Shown here: positions 17,748-24,999 of the stretch, piece after piece
Layout of the letters: every line of letters begins with the position of its first letter
Position numbering within the stretch: the first letter of the stretch is position 1
Origin: Cryobacterium soli
Lineage (GTDB): Bacteria; Actinomycetota; Actinomycetes; Actinomycetales; Microbacteriaceae
Assembly: GCF_003611035.1 (NCBI RefSeq)
Contig: NZ_CP030033.1
Span: 4,321,466 to 4,385,465 of the forward strand
Length of the DNA: 64,000 nt
Direction: 5' to 3'
The notes under the pieces: model-generated
The model's database searches: none
Told to the model about the DNA's origin: nothing
Seen by the model: the letters and a program-made list of their open reading frames with translations, nothing else
Translations under genes and position numbers: made by a program

Positions 17748-18791
17748 CTAATTGGTCGCCACTGGAATAGTCGACCTGTCTATCTGGACACCCGTGTACC
17801 CGCGCCGGTCTAACAGCGCTGCCGCGACCTTGAGGCCCCTCAGGTCGCTTCCAGGGCCGTACCTTACTGATTTGATCGGCAGCTTCGCCGAAAAGTCCGT
17901 GGCCCATTTATTGCTGCCTTCGTTTGATGAAACCGGGACATATGGAACCAGACGTCCCCCTCTCACCCGGTACTCCTCCACGTCGCCCAAGTACGCCTTG
18001 CTGCTCAGAAAGCGAACCTCACGCTCGTCAATGAACGCCGGATGCTTCATGAGGGCCGCTGCGGTGAGCAGAAAACTTCGGGCAACCATCAGAGAGCTTC
18101 CCCAGTTTGCCCTCAGCTCCTCCGCCGTGTCGGGGCCGGGGGTGGTGTGGATAGTGTCGCTCAGTACGGCGGTGGCTTGTTCGTACTGCTTGGACTCGTC
18201 GTAAGTGACTAGCGACCATTGAGGCACGACGAACAAGTGAGATGGAGGCGTCATTGGATCGAATACCCTGACCATTCCAGCGGAGTTCGGCTCGGTGGTG
18301 GGAGGCGAGTCCGATGGCGACGACCCAAGCGGGCGTACAACCGAAAGCGGAGTCTCCATGTCGATGCCGACTGCGAAGCCATCATTCCCGGCGTAATTGC
18401 GCCACTGACTCAGGAGGTCGCCGTCAAGGCTCGCTGAGATGACAAAAAGGCCGTCGGCGGCAAACTCCTTGAACTTGAAGTCGAGTGCGAGGTCGGTGAA
18501 CTCAACGCAAGTCTCAGGTATGCGTGACTTCTCCGCGTCCGCCCACAGCTTCTTGATTAGTTGCTCTCCGTACTCGACTTCGGAGGTGTCGTTCAAGGCG
18601 AGGGAAGCTGTCGCCCACAGTTGATCGGTTGTGAGCATCCCGAGCAGCCCGTATGCGTCGGTGTAATGGTAGGCAGTGCCCTCGCCGTGCTCCGGAGAGA
18701 AATGCATACGACGCCATCTGCCGGTTGCATCCTCCGGATGCCCCTCCTGCGGTCGCATAAGACTTTCAGAGGATAGATCAGGGAATTTCAT
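17748..18791 (-). CDS. DUF2971 family protein
   Basis: 347 residues. DUF2971 features are AYHYTDAYGLLGMLTTDQLW-ATASLALNDTSEVEYG near residue 40, FVISASLDGDLLSQWRNYAG-NDGFAVGIDME near 120, and HPAFIDEREVRFL near 265. The fold and activity are not known to me; the family is common in mobile and defence regions. It follows the phage connector gene in the same direction (about 65 bases on) but converges on the DUF262 gene, so it could belong to either group. A shorter start at 18707 is possible. No ribosome site favours one. Confidence 0.75.
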   Translation of the reverse strand: MKFPDLSSESLMRPQEGHPEDATGRWRRMHFSPEHGEGTAYHYTDAYGLLGMLTTDQLWATASLALNDTSEVEYGEQLIKKLWADAEKSRIPETCVEFTDLALDFKFKEFAADGLFVISASLDGDLLSQWRNYAGNDGFAVGIDMETPLSVVRPLGSSPSDSPPTTEPNSAGMVRVFDPMTPPSHLFVVPQWSLVTYDESKQYEQATAVLSDTIHTTPGPDTAEELRANWGSSLMVARSFLLTAAALMKHPAFIDEREVRFLSSKAYLGDVEEYRVRGGRLVPYVPVSSNEGSNKWATDFSAKLPIKSVRYGPGSDLRGLKVAAALLDRRGYTGVQIDRSTIPVATN

Positions 18792-18855
18792 GTCCAGAGC
18801 TTACGCCGAGCCGACTTGGCCGAGGGTAGTCAAGCTGAGTTCATGCCATGGACGT

Positions 18856-19254
18856 TCACGAGCCGTCGCCGTACGCGCTGGCGAGGACGAGCGAGCCGAC
18901 GTAGCTGGTTTGCTGGCCGGTCGCCGCCCGCCTGATCTGGCCGATTTCTCGGTTGGTCAGGTACACGCCGGAGGTCTCGGAGAGGCCGACCGAATGGTCG
19001 CCCTGTGTCTCCTGATTGACGCCTCGCGGGTTTTCGTACTCGCGCCGGGCTGCCTTGAGAACGACCAGGGCGACGATCTTGGGGGCGTTGGCCTCCCAGG
19101 CGTACGCCTTGGCCGGGGAGACCTCGGCGAGAGCGAGCGTGGTGGCATCCTCGAGGGAGGCCTCGGCGCGTGCCTTGTCCTCGTCGGCGAGCGTGCCCGG
19201 GGGGAGACCGAGGCGGGCCTCGAGGTCGGTCACGCTGGGAGGTAGGGGGTTCAT
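18856..19254 (-). CDS. Phage head-tail connector (adaptor)-like protein
   Basis: 132 residues. An N-terminal VTDLEARLGLPPGTLADEDK, a helix ALVVLKAARREYENPRGV, and SVGLSETSGVYLTNREIGQI-RRA near the end match the layout of actinophage Gp19/Gp15-type head-to-tail adaptors (helix with R-x-Y-x-N-P-x-G, then GVYLT). The ATG overlaps the preceding gene's stop (ATGA). A head-completion role is inferred from this pattern and from position downstream of the coat gene. Confidence 0.6.
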   Translation of the reverse strand: MNPLPPSVTDLEARLGLPPGTLADEDKARAEASLEDATTLALAEVSPAKAYAWEANAPKIVALVVLKAARREYENPRGVNQETQGDHSVGLSETSGVYLTNREIGQIRRAATGQQTSYVGSLVLASAYGDGS

Positions 19255-19415
19255 TCGGGCGCCGAACGCTGGCGCCGTTCAGCCCGTTCAGCCCGCTCAT
19301 CGGCTCGACGTTGCGCACGAGCACCTAGCGGTGCGGCGCTCACGCGGAGGGCCGTGGTCTCGGCCTTGCGGGCGGCGGCAGAGTTTGGCGTGCGCTTATT
19401 CTTGCGGATCGGCAT
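19251..19415 (-). CDS. Small very basic protein in the phage head module
   Basis: 54 residues starting MPIRKNKRTPNSAAARKAE and ending in Arg/Glu/Ala repeats (ADERAERAERRQR). It begins three bases after the upstream gene's stop and its TGA overlaps the next ATG, so it is translated in a chain of coupled genes. Such small basic proteins are common beside phage head genes. No family recognised. Confidence 0.55.
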   Translation of the reverse strand: MPIRKNKRTPNSAAARKAETTALRVSAAPLGARAQRRADERAERAERRQRSAPE

Positions 19416-19418
19416 GAG

Positions 19419-19661
19419 TTAGCTGCCCTCGTATATCTCGAGCGCGATGGCCTTGACGTCGCGTTCCGCCTCGATCTGCGAGAGCACCTCGGCGCGCGCC
19501 AACATGAGGAGCGCGAGTGGCGTGAGTCGCTTGCGGTGGGCTTCCTGCTCGAGGTGGACGCGCTGGTCGTCGCTGAGGGTGTCGAGGGTGAGGGGAGACG
19601 TGGTGAGGACGCTCTCGACGATGTGGCGGAGGAGTTCGTCTCTATCGGTGAATGCTGCCAT
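19419..19661 (-). CDS. Small acidic protein in the phage head module
   Basis: 80 residues, mostly helical (DRDELLRHIVESVLTTSPL, LTPLALLMLARAEVLSQIEA). GAAAGG precedes the ATG. It lies after the coat-gene hairpin and before the basic 54-residue gene. No family recognised; its position suggests a minor head or assembly role. Confidence 0.6.
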   Translation of the reverse strand: MAAFTDRDELLRHIVESVLTTSPLTLDTLSDDQRVHLEQEAHRKRLTPLALLMLARAEVLSQIEAERDVKAIALEIYEGS

Positions 19662-19692
19662 TGGGGCGCCTTTCGGAGATGGTGGTCGGGGT

Positions 19693-19723
19693 GAGGCCCG
19701 CTCGCGGTGAGCGAGCGGGCCTC
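19693..19723 (-). terminator. Strong hairpin just downstream of the coat gene
   Basis: GAGGCCCGCTCG (19693-19704) pairs perfectly with CGAGCGGGCCTC (19712-19723), twelve base pairs with a seven-base loop, ten bases past the coat-gene stop. Only a weak U-tract follows. Partial termination here would make coat protein in excess over downstream genes, as is usual for phage head operons. Confidence 0.65.
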
Positions 19724-19733
19724 TTGGATACCG

Positions 19734-20616
19734 CTACGCGGTGACTACGCGGATAACGCCACCGTGCTCGACGAGGTCGACGGTGCCGTCCTCGTTGTCG
19801 ACGGCGAGCGGCATTGCCTGTACGCCAACGAACGCCGTCAGGAGCGAGGTGTCAGCGGCGATGTTCGGGTCGTAGGCCCGAATCAGGCGGAGGGCGAAGC
19901 CCGCTTCCTTGTCCTTGACAGAGGCGCCGTACGGAGCGCCGTCGGGCACGCGCGGGGCGCGCACGACAACGGCGAATGCGTCGCGGACGAACGCGACGAT
20001 CTCGGTTGCCGCGAGTCGGGTGGACTCGTGCACCTCAATGCCACGCACACTCTTGCCGTCCGCGTCGAATGTTCCCGTGGGGGCGTCGAGGAGGGCCCCG
20101 TAAACGCTCGAGCCGACTGCCGCGTGGATTTTCACGTCAGCGGGCACCCCAGCGTCGCGGAGGGCCTTGCGGATCGCCGTGAACGCCTTGGCCGGGGTGG
20201 CTGCGGCGTAGGTGATCGTCGATGCGGGCGTTGCCTGCATGGCCGCGACGAGCGAGCGCTCGACGTACCGGGTCAGGGCGCGGGTCTGCGGGAGCAGGAC
20301 CTGCACGCCGTAGTCCTTGATATCGAGGTCCAGGTCGCCGTCCGAGAGTGGGACGAGCGAGTAAGCCTCGACGTCGAGTGAGACCGCGATGCTCTGCTCG
20401 GTGATCGCGTCCTTGGTGAGGGTCGCGAGGGAGTTCACCGGGCGGGTCTGCGCGGGAACGGCGCCAGGGACGCGAACGCGGACGCTCGAGCCGATGGAAC
20501 CGGCAAACTCGCTGTCGAGGTCGCGGTGTACCAGGGAGGCGAGGCCCAAGGTCCTGTCCGACGAGTGCGGCAGCGGTGGACGCGATGGCGTCCGGGGTGA
20601 GGAGGGTGTTGCTCAT
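19734..20616 (-). pseudogene. P22-type phage major capsid (coat) protein, one-base frameshift
   Basis: The start MSNTLLTPDAIASTAAALVG (ATG at 20616, GGAG upstream) runs to QDLG. The frame then needs one base removed from the CCC run at 20545-20547 to continue LASLVHRDLDSEFAGSIGSS, as in P22 gp5-like coat proteins. About 293 residues result. The body has RYVERSLVAAMQATPA and PADVKIHAAVGSSVYGALLD; the C-terminus ends HGGVIRVVTA. The indel may be real decay or a sequencing error, since similar indels affect essential genes nearby. Confidence 0.8.
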
Positions 20617-20859
20617 GGTGTTGTCTCCAGGGGAGTAGATGGCGCCGGGATTGACGCCGATTGAGTGGGGGAGACGCTCTGCGCGACCGTGCGCGCGTCG
20701 GCCTTGCCGTGGCGCGTTTGGTCAGGGTTGGGGTGGTGCGGTTGACGGCGCCGGACTACCGGGTTCGTCTGGTGGCGCCGAAGCGCCGGACCGGGCCGTG
20801 CGACGGCGAGACCTGCTCGCCTGTCGTGTAAACGGCCACGGAGGATTGTGGGCGCCGCG
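20617..20859. other. Gap upstream of the coat gene
   Basis: About 243 bases with no gene I can support. A 27-codon minus-strand frame with a GTG start occurs near its upstream end, but it has no homology or good ribosome site. The stretch probably holds the coat-gene leader. Confidence 0.4.
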
Positions 20860-21204
20860 TTAGGCGGCGAGGGGGAGGTGCATGGCGCCGTTGGTGTGGG
20901 CGTCTAGAGCGGCGCGGAGCGCGCTCGTGGCGGAGGCCAAGGTGTCAGCGGCAACGGCCAGAGCAGACTCGGCGCCGTAGATGGAGGCGCGCAGGGCAAG
21001 GCGCCGCTCATCGAGGGCGATGTTGGCCGTGGGGTCTGAGATGCGACCTGAGGGGCGGCTCTCGCCGTCTAGGTTCCGGGGGTTCACCCGGGCGGGCGGC
21101 TCCCATTGCTGGGCGGAGGCGGTGCTCAAGGTCTTAGCGAGGTCGACCAGAGCGGCGCCATGAGCCTCGAGCGCGGCGGCGGTGGTCGGGGTAGCGGTGG
21201 TCAT
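20860..21204 (-). CDS. Actinophage-type hypothetical protein (DUF7169-like)
   Basis: 114 residues, alanine-rich helices flanking a conserved-looking middle GESRPSGRISDPTANIALDE-RRLALRA. The SRPS-x-R-x-x-DPT pattern resembles small proteins that I associate, from memory, with DUF7169 of actinobacterial phages. It lies upstream of the coat gene, where a scaffold might be expected, but that role is not shown. It starts about 515 bases downstream of the recombinase stop. Confidence 0.6.
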   Translation of the reverse strand: MTTATPTTAAALEAHGAALVDLAKTLSTASAQQWEPPARVNPRNLDGESRPSGRISDPTANIALDERRLALRASIYGAESALAVAADTLASATSALRAALDAHTNGAMHLPLAA

Positions 21205-21344
21205 GACGGCGCTCTCGTTCGGGGGAGGACCGGAGGCGGCTGCATCCGGCGGACATAGGTCTGCCCATAGGAGTAGGGCGCCATTGGCCCATGTCGTGCC
21301 CAGAATCCCGAAATATTTTCGCCGGGGCGCGCGGCGCTCCCGCG

Positions 21345-21449
21345 TGTGACGAAGGTGACGAAAGTGACCCCTACTCCCTATCTCTTCTTGAGAGAGAGAC
21401 CCCTAATAAAAGAAATAGAGAGAGGGTCACTTTCGTCACCTTCGTCACA
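21345..21449. repeat. Perfect 26-bp inverted repeat made of 9-bp iterons
   Basis: Arms at 21345-21370 and 21424-21449 are exact reverse complements, with a 53-base AT-rich spacer whose edges pair imperfectly (CTATCTCTT against a CTATTTCTT match). Each arm holds tandem copies of GTGACGAAG/A ending GTGACCC. It lies in the 515-base gene-free stretch 21205-21719. Candidates are a replication origin or initiator site, an operator, or a strong transcription block between recombinase and head genes. Confidence 0.8.
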
Positions 21450-21719
21450 TCCGACTCCGTCGTGCGCCCCGGCGCCGACTTGAAGGAACCGCCGAGGTCG
21501 TTTGTGCCCCGCAGTGCGCCCGCCGCGGCGCCGACCGCCTCGTGGCGGCGCTGGCGACGGCAAAACGGATTGTTGGGTGGGTTCAGAATTGGCACCGGCA
21601 GAGAGGCGCACAGCGCGTTAGATGGCACCATTAGCTCGCGCACGGGGGCGCATCTGAGTAGCCAGGTTGTGTTCGCATGGGAGTTGCCCTCCCCATGTCC
21701 TAGCCGGGTTCCTGCGGCG

Positions 21720-23189
21720 CTAGAGGCGGCGCGCCCGGCGTGCGATAGCGGAGCGGTTGAGGTCCTCGTCGGCGGCGTCATAGTCGACCACGGGCTCGGA
21801 CTCGGGGTTGAGGTGCGTGGCGATCTTGTGCCAGATGTGCACGCGGTCAATCGTGCGACCGGAGGCAACCTCGACGTGCAGGAGGGCACGGACGACGTCG
21901 CGTTGACGGTCCATGTCGAGGGCGGTGAATCGCTCGCCGACGGTCTGGACCATGGCGGCAAACTCGCCCATGGTCCACTCGCGGGAGTCGCCGACGAGGT
22001 CGTGTGCGATTTCGGAGAGAGTCGCGGATGCGGTCTTTTCGGTGCGGGCGCGCTCGAGTTCGGCCTCGATCTTGAGGCGCTCGTCACGGAGGTCGACGAG
22101 GCGGGCGCGGGCGACGGAGGAGGAGACAAGGCCCTCGTCGCGGTCTGCCAGGACGTCCGCCGCTGAGGCTTCAATCTTTCGGTGCTGCGCCATGAGGTGC
22201 CCAACGCTCGTGCTGCCGGGGGTGCCGAAGCTATCGAGGGGCGTGGTGAGGAATGCGGTGGCGACGGCCTCGACGACGACGGGCTCGAGGATGGGCTTGC
22301 GGATAGAAACGTGGGAGGCCGAGGAGCGGCATAGGTACGCTCTCATATAAACGAGGCGGTCGCCGCATGTCCCACAGTGGGCGATGAGAGAGACGATGTG
22401 CCGGGGAGCCTGTCCCGTGGTCGTCTTGCGCGAGGGGTCCGAGAGGATGGCGTTGACGTCGGCCCAGAGAGTCGCGTCGACGACCGGGATGACGACGTCG
22501 GAGTCGAGGACGCCGCCGAGCCGCTTGATACGGCCCGCATAGTGCGGGTTGGTCAGAATGTCGCGGACCCGCCTATTGCTCCACTCGAGGCCGGGTGCCG
22601 GGTCGACGCCGTCGGCCACGAGGCCCCGGGCAAGCGACCGGATTGAGCCCCCGTTCGCGACGTGCTCGAACATGCGGACGACGACCTCCGCCTCGCCCGC
22701 CCGGGGGCGGATGCCGTCGACTTCATAGCCGAACCGGCGCCGACCAGGGGCGGGCCGACCGCTCGCGGTGCGGTACTCGTTCGCCCGCTTTTGGCGCTCG
22801 CTCTTGCGGCGGACCTCGAACCGCGCGATACCGGCGAGCATGGTGGCCCGGAACTCGCCGTCGGCAGTCGTGAGGTCAATCTCACCGTCGACCGTGAGCA
22901 CGCGCACGCCCAGGTCGATCAGAGTTCCCATATCCTGAATGCTGCGGACGAGGCGGTCCATGTCGATACCGACCACGACGTCGATACGTCCGGCCTCTAC
23001 GGCGCGGAGCAGGTCTGCCCAGCGCGAGGACGTGCGGGACTTGGACGCGGACACGTCGTTATCGGCGAAGGTCTCGACGAGGGACCAGCCACGGGCCTCG
23101 ACGAGGCGCGTGCACCGGGCGAGGGCCCGCTCAATGCCCTCCTTGTGGTTGACGGACTGGCGGACGTAAATGGCGGCACGAGTGTTCAC
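21720..23189 (-). CDS. Large serine recombinase (site-specific integrase)
   Basis: 489 residues. The resolvase domain starts MNTRAAIYVRQSVNHKEG, with Ser12 in YVRQS as nucleophile, and GIDMDRLVRSIQDMGTLIDL further on. The recombinase domain (GRRRFGYEVDGIRPRAGEAE) has IPVVDATLWADVNAILSD near its end. A zinc ribbon CGTCGDRL...CRSSASH follows, then a coiled coil. The GTG start at 23189 lies at the outer end of the attR arm with no Shine-Dalgarno sequence. It presumably catalysed integration into dprA. Confidence 0.95.
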   Translation of the reverse strand: MNTRAAIYVRQSVNHKEGIERALARCTRLVEARGWSLVETFADNDVSASKSRTSSRWADLLRAVEAGRIDVVVGIDMDRLVRSIQDMGTLIDLGVRVLTVDGEIDLTTADGEFRATMLAGIARFEVRRKSERQKRANEYRTASGRPAPGRRRFGYEVDGIRPRAGEAEVVVRMFEHVANGGSIRSLARGLVADGVDPAPGLEWSNRRVRDILTNPHYAGRIKRLGGVLDSDVVIPVVDATLWADVNAILSDPSRKTTTGQAPRHIVSLIAHCGTCGDRLVYMRAYLCRSSASHVSIRKPILEPVVVEAVATAFLTTPLDSFGTPGSTSVGHLMAQHRKIEASAADVLADRDEGLVSSSVARARLVDLRDERLKIEAELERARTEKTASATLSEIAHDLVGDSREWTMGEFAAMVQTVGERFTALDMDRQRDVVRALLHVEVASGRTIDRVHIWHKIATHLNPESEPVVDYDAADEDLNRSAIARRARRL

Positions 23190-23236
23190 GCATACAAATT
23201 ACGTTTCTGCCAGCGTAACCGGCTCATCGCCGCGGC
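23187..23236 (+). other. attR attachment site
   Basis: Element arm 23187-23210 (begins CACGCATAC, ends TTTCTGC), CA core 23211-23212, then dprA sequence GCGTAACCGG resumes. Joining 14287 to 23213 restores the DprA motif WRFLQRNRLIAA. Joining the two element arms across CA gives a symmetric attP of about 50 bases. Confidence 0.85.
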
Positions 23237-23684
23237 GAGCCAGGCCACGGTAGTGCTCGAGGCCGGCTGGCGCTCCGGGTCGCTCAACACGGCCGGGCAC
23301 GCTGCCGCCCTCGGGCGCCCGCTGGGAGCAGTCCCCGGCCCCGTCACCTCGCCCACCTCGGCGGGCTGTCATCGGCTGTTGCGCGACTACGACGCCATCT
23401 GCGTGACCACGGCCGCGGAAATGGCTGAGCTGATCGGAGTGGGTGTGGACCTCGAGCTCGACCAGCCCGGCGCGGGCGGCGTTGTGGGCGGTGCCGTGCC
23501 GCGGGAGCGAACGAGCGACCAGATCCGGGTGTTCGACGCGCTGAGCGTCCGGGCGCCTCGCGTGCCGGCCGAGGTCGCCCGGCGGTCCGGGCTCTCGACG
23601 GCCGCGGTGCTCGGCGCCCTCGGCGCCCTCGACCTGGAGGGCTCTGTGCGGGAACGCGCCACCGGCTGGGTGCGGGTCACCTGA
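23213..23684 (+). pseudogene. dprA: dprA, 3' portion, separated from its start by the element
   Basis: Carries the rest of the Rossmann fold, RNRLIAAASQATVVLEAGWR and SGSLNTAGHAAALGRPLGAV, and the C-terminal winged-helix-like domain (RAPRVPAEVARRSGLSTAAV, ending GWVRVT). It has no start of its own and joins the 5' part at base 14287 in frame. Reading into it from the element side passes through the attR arm, so no functional DprA is expected while the element is inserted. Confidence 0.95.
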
Positions 23685-23721
23685 GCGGCCTGTCAGCTTT
23701 CCGCTCAGTGGCTGGGGCTCG

Positions 23722-23763
23722 TCCGGACACGTGGTTCCGGCACATCGGGACCAGATGTCCGGA
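23722..23763. repeat. Dispersed 42-bp palindromic repeat, copy 1
   Basis: Nested palindrome: TCCGGACA (23722-23729) with TGTCCGGA (23756-23763) outside, and TGGTTCC with GGGACCA inside. A second copy of the same length and layout is at 57125-57166. It lies between dprA and the phosphoesterase gene and could be a REP-like element or a binding site. Confidence 0.6.
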
Positions 23764-23870
23764 TCGGGTCCAGTTGCGGTTGCCGGGTGAGGTCGGTGGG
23801 GGCGCTTAGGGTGATGGGGAGAGACCGTGGCGCGACACGCGCCGGGTCAACCGAAGCGAGGGGCCAGCCG

Positions 23871-24926
23871 ATGACGGACATCACACCGACCAACGCGCAG
23901 AAGTCAGCGTCGTCACGCACGCAGACCGGGACGAGCCCTGCCGGGACGAGCCCTGCCGGGACGAGCCCTGCCGGGCCGTCACCCGCGGATGCCACCGAGC
24001 GCGACGAGAGTCCCGGCATGCAACTGGGACAGTACCCGGCCGCCACCCACCTCATCGCCCACCTCAGCGACACCCATTTCCTCGGCACCGCGTCCGACGG
24101 CTCTGGACGGTTGCTCTACGACGCCGTCGACACCGACAGCACGGTGCACCGGGCGATGGCACAGCTGGAGGCCTCCGGCCTGCCCATCGACGCGCTGGTC
24201 TTCACGGGCGACATCGCCGACCGCGGCGAACCGGATGCCTACCGCCGCGTGCGCGACATCGTCGAGGCGTCAACCGCGAGGATGGGCGCCGAACTGGTCT
24301 GGGTGATGGGCAACCACGACGAGCGCCACGCGTTCCGCACCGAGCTGCTTCGGGTCGAGGGCCACGACGCTCCCGTCGATGCGGTGGTCGACCTCAACGG
24401 CCTGAGAATGATCACCTTGGACACGACGGTGCCCGGGTACCACCACGGCGAGATCACCGCCGGGCAGCTCGACTGGCTGGCGGAGGTGCTGAGCCAGCCC
24501 GCCGAGCACGGGTCCCTGCTCGCGCTGCACCACCCGCCGGTGCCCACGACGCTGCCTCTGATGACGATCCTGGAGCTCCGCGAACAGGCCGCCCTCGCCC
24601 AGGTCCTGGCGGGCACCGACGTGCGCGCGATCTTGGGCGGCCACCTGCACTACGCCACCACCGGGCTGTTCGCCGGGATCCCGGTCTCGGTCGCGGCAGC
24701 CACCTGTTACACGATCGACGTTGCCGCCCCACCCCGCCAGCTCACCGGCGTGGACGGCGGGCAGTCGATCAATCTCGTGCACGTCTATGCCGACCAGGTG
24801 GTGCACTCGACGGTTCCGCTAGGCGCGTTCGACGTGGTCACCCGTTTCGATCCCGCCTACCTGGCCCGGATGGAGGCGCTCAGCGCACCCGACCGCGTCG
24901 AGGCGTTCTCCCGGCACACGATCTGA
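23871..24926 (+). CDS. Metallophosphoesterase (CpdA-like)
   Basis: Calcineurin-like phosphoesterase, 351 residues from the ATG at 23871. Metal-binding motifs in order are LIAHLSDTHFLG, FTGDIADRGEPD, MGNHDERHA, LLALHHPPVP and GGHLHYATTG. The closest named type is 3',5'-cyclic nucleotide phosphodiesterase CpdA, but the substrate is not proven. The N-terminus before residue 60 is low-complexity with three exact 15-base repeats (23931-23975) encoding GTSPA units. Confidence 0.88.
   Translation: MTDITPTNAQKSASSRTQTGTSPAGTSPAGTSPAGPSPADATERDESPGMQLGQYPAATHLIAHLSDTHFLGTASDGSGRLLYDAVDTDSTVHRAMAQLEASGLPIDALVFTGDIADRGEPDAYRRVRDIVEASTARMGAELVWVMGNHDERHAFRTELLRVEGHDAPVDAVVDLNGLRMITLDTTVPGYHHGEITAGQLDWLAEVLSQPAEHGSLLALHHPPVPTTLPLMTILELREQAALAQVLAGTDVRAILGGHLHYATTGLFAGIPVSVAAATCYTIDVAAPPRQLTGVDGGQSINLVHVYADQVVHSTVPLGAFDVVTRFDPAYLARMEALSAPDRVEAFSRHTI
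23931..23975 (+). repeat. Three tandem 15-bp repeats in the phosphoesterase gene
   Basis: The unit ACGAGCCCTGCCGGG occurs three times without change, encoding TSPAG units in the disordered N-terminus. The length preserves the frame, so slippage changes only linker length. Confidence 0.8.
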
Positions 24927-24999
24927 CCCCGATCGGATATGCGCCGTGGATTCCCGCGTCGCTGCCGCGATCCGGGGCTGGGCAGGGGATGCTGGAAGC

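Larger units (their letters stand above)
14287..23211. mobile_element. 8.9-kb serine-recombinase integrative element inserted in dprA
   Basis: Bounded by attL and attR with a shared CA core, 8,925 bases. Left to right it holds two tiny minus-strand genes, a plus-strand TIGR02391/FRG/DUF262 cassette, a minus-strand DUF2971 gene, a minus-strand phage head module (connector-like protein, two small proteins, coat protein, DUF7169-like protein), an iteron inverted repeat and the recombinase. No terminase, portal, tail, lysis or recognisable replication gene is present. It resembles a phage satellite or a reduced prophage carrying cargo. The cassette is AT-richer than the rest. Confidence 0.9.

Noticed and set aside
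20617..20859. 27-codon minus-strand gene with GTG start upstream of the coat gene
   Set aside because: Too short, no homology and no convincing ribosome site.
21291..22204. Long open frames on both strands across the iteron repeat and recombinase 3' end
   Set aside because: They overlap the recombinase out of frame, have skewed composition and no recognisable motif; the stretch before the recombinase is treated as non-coding.
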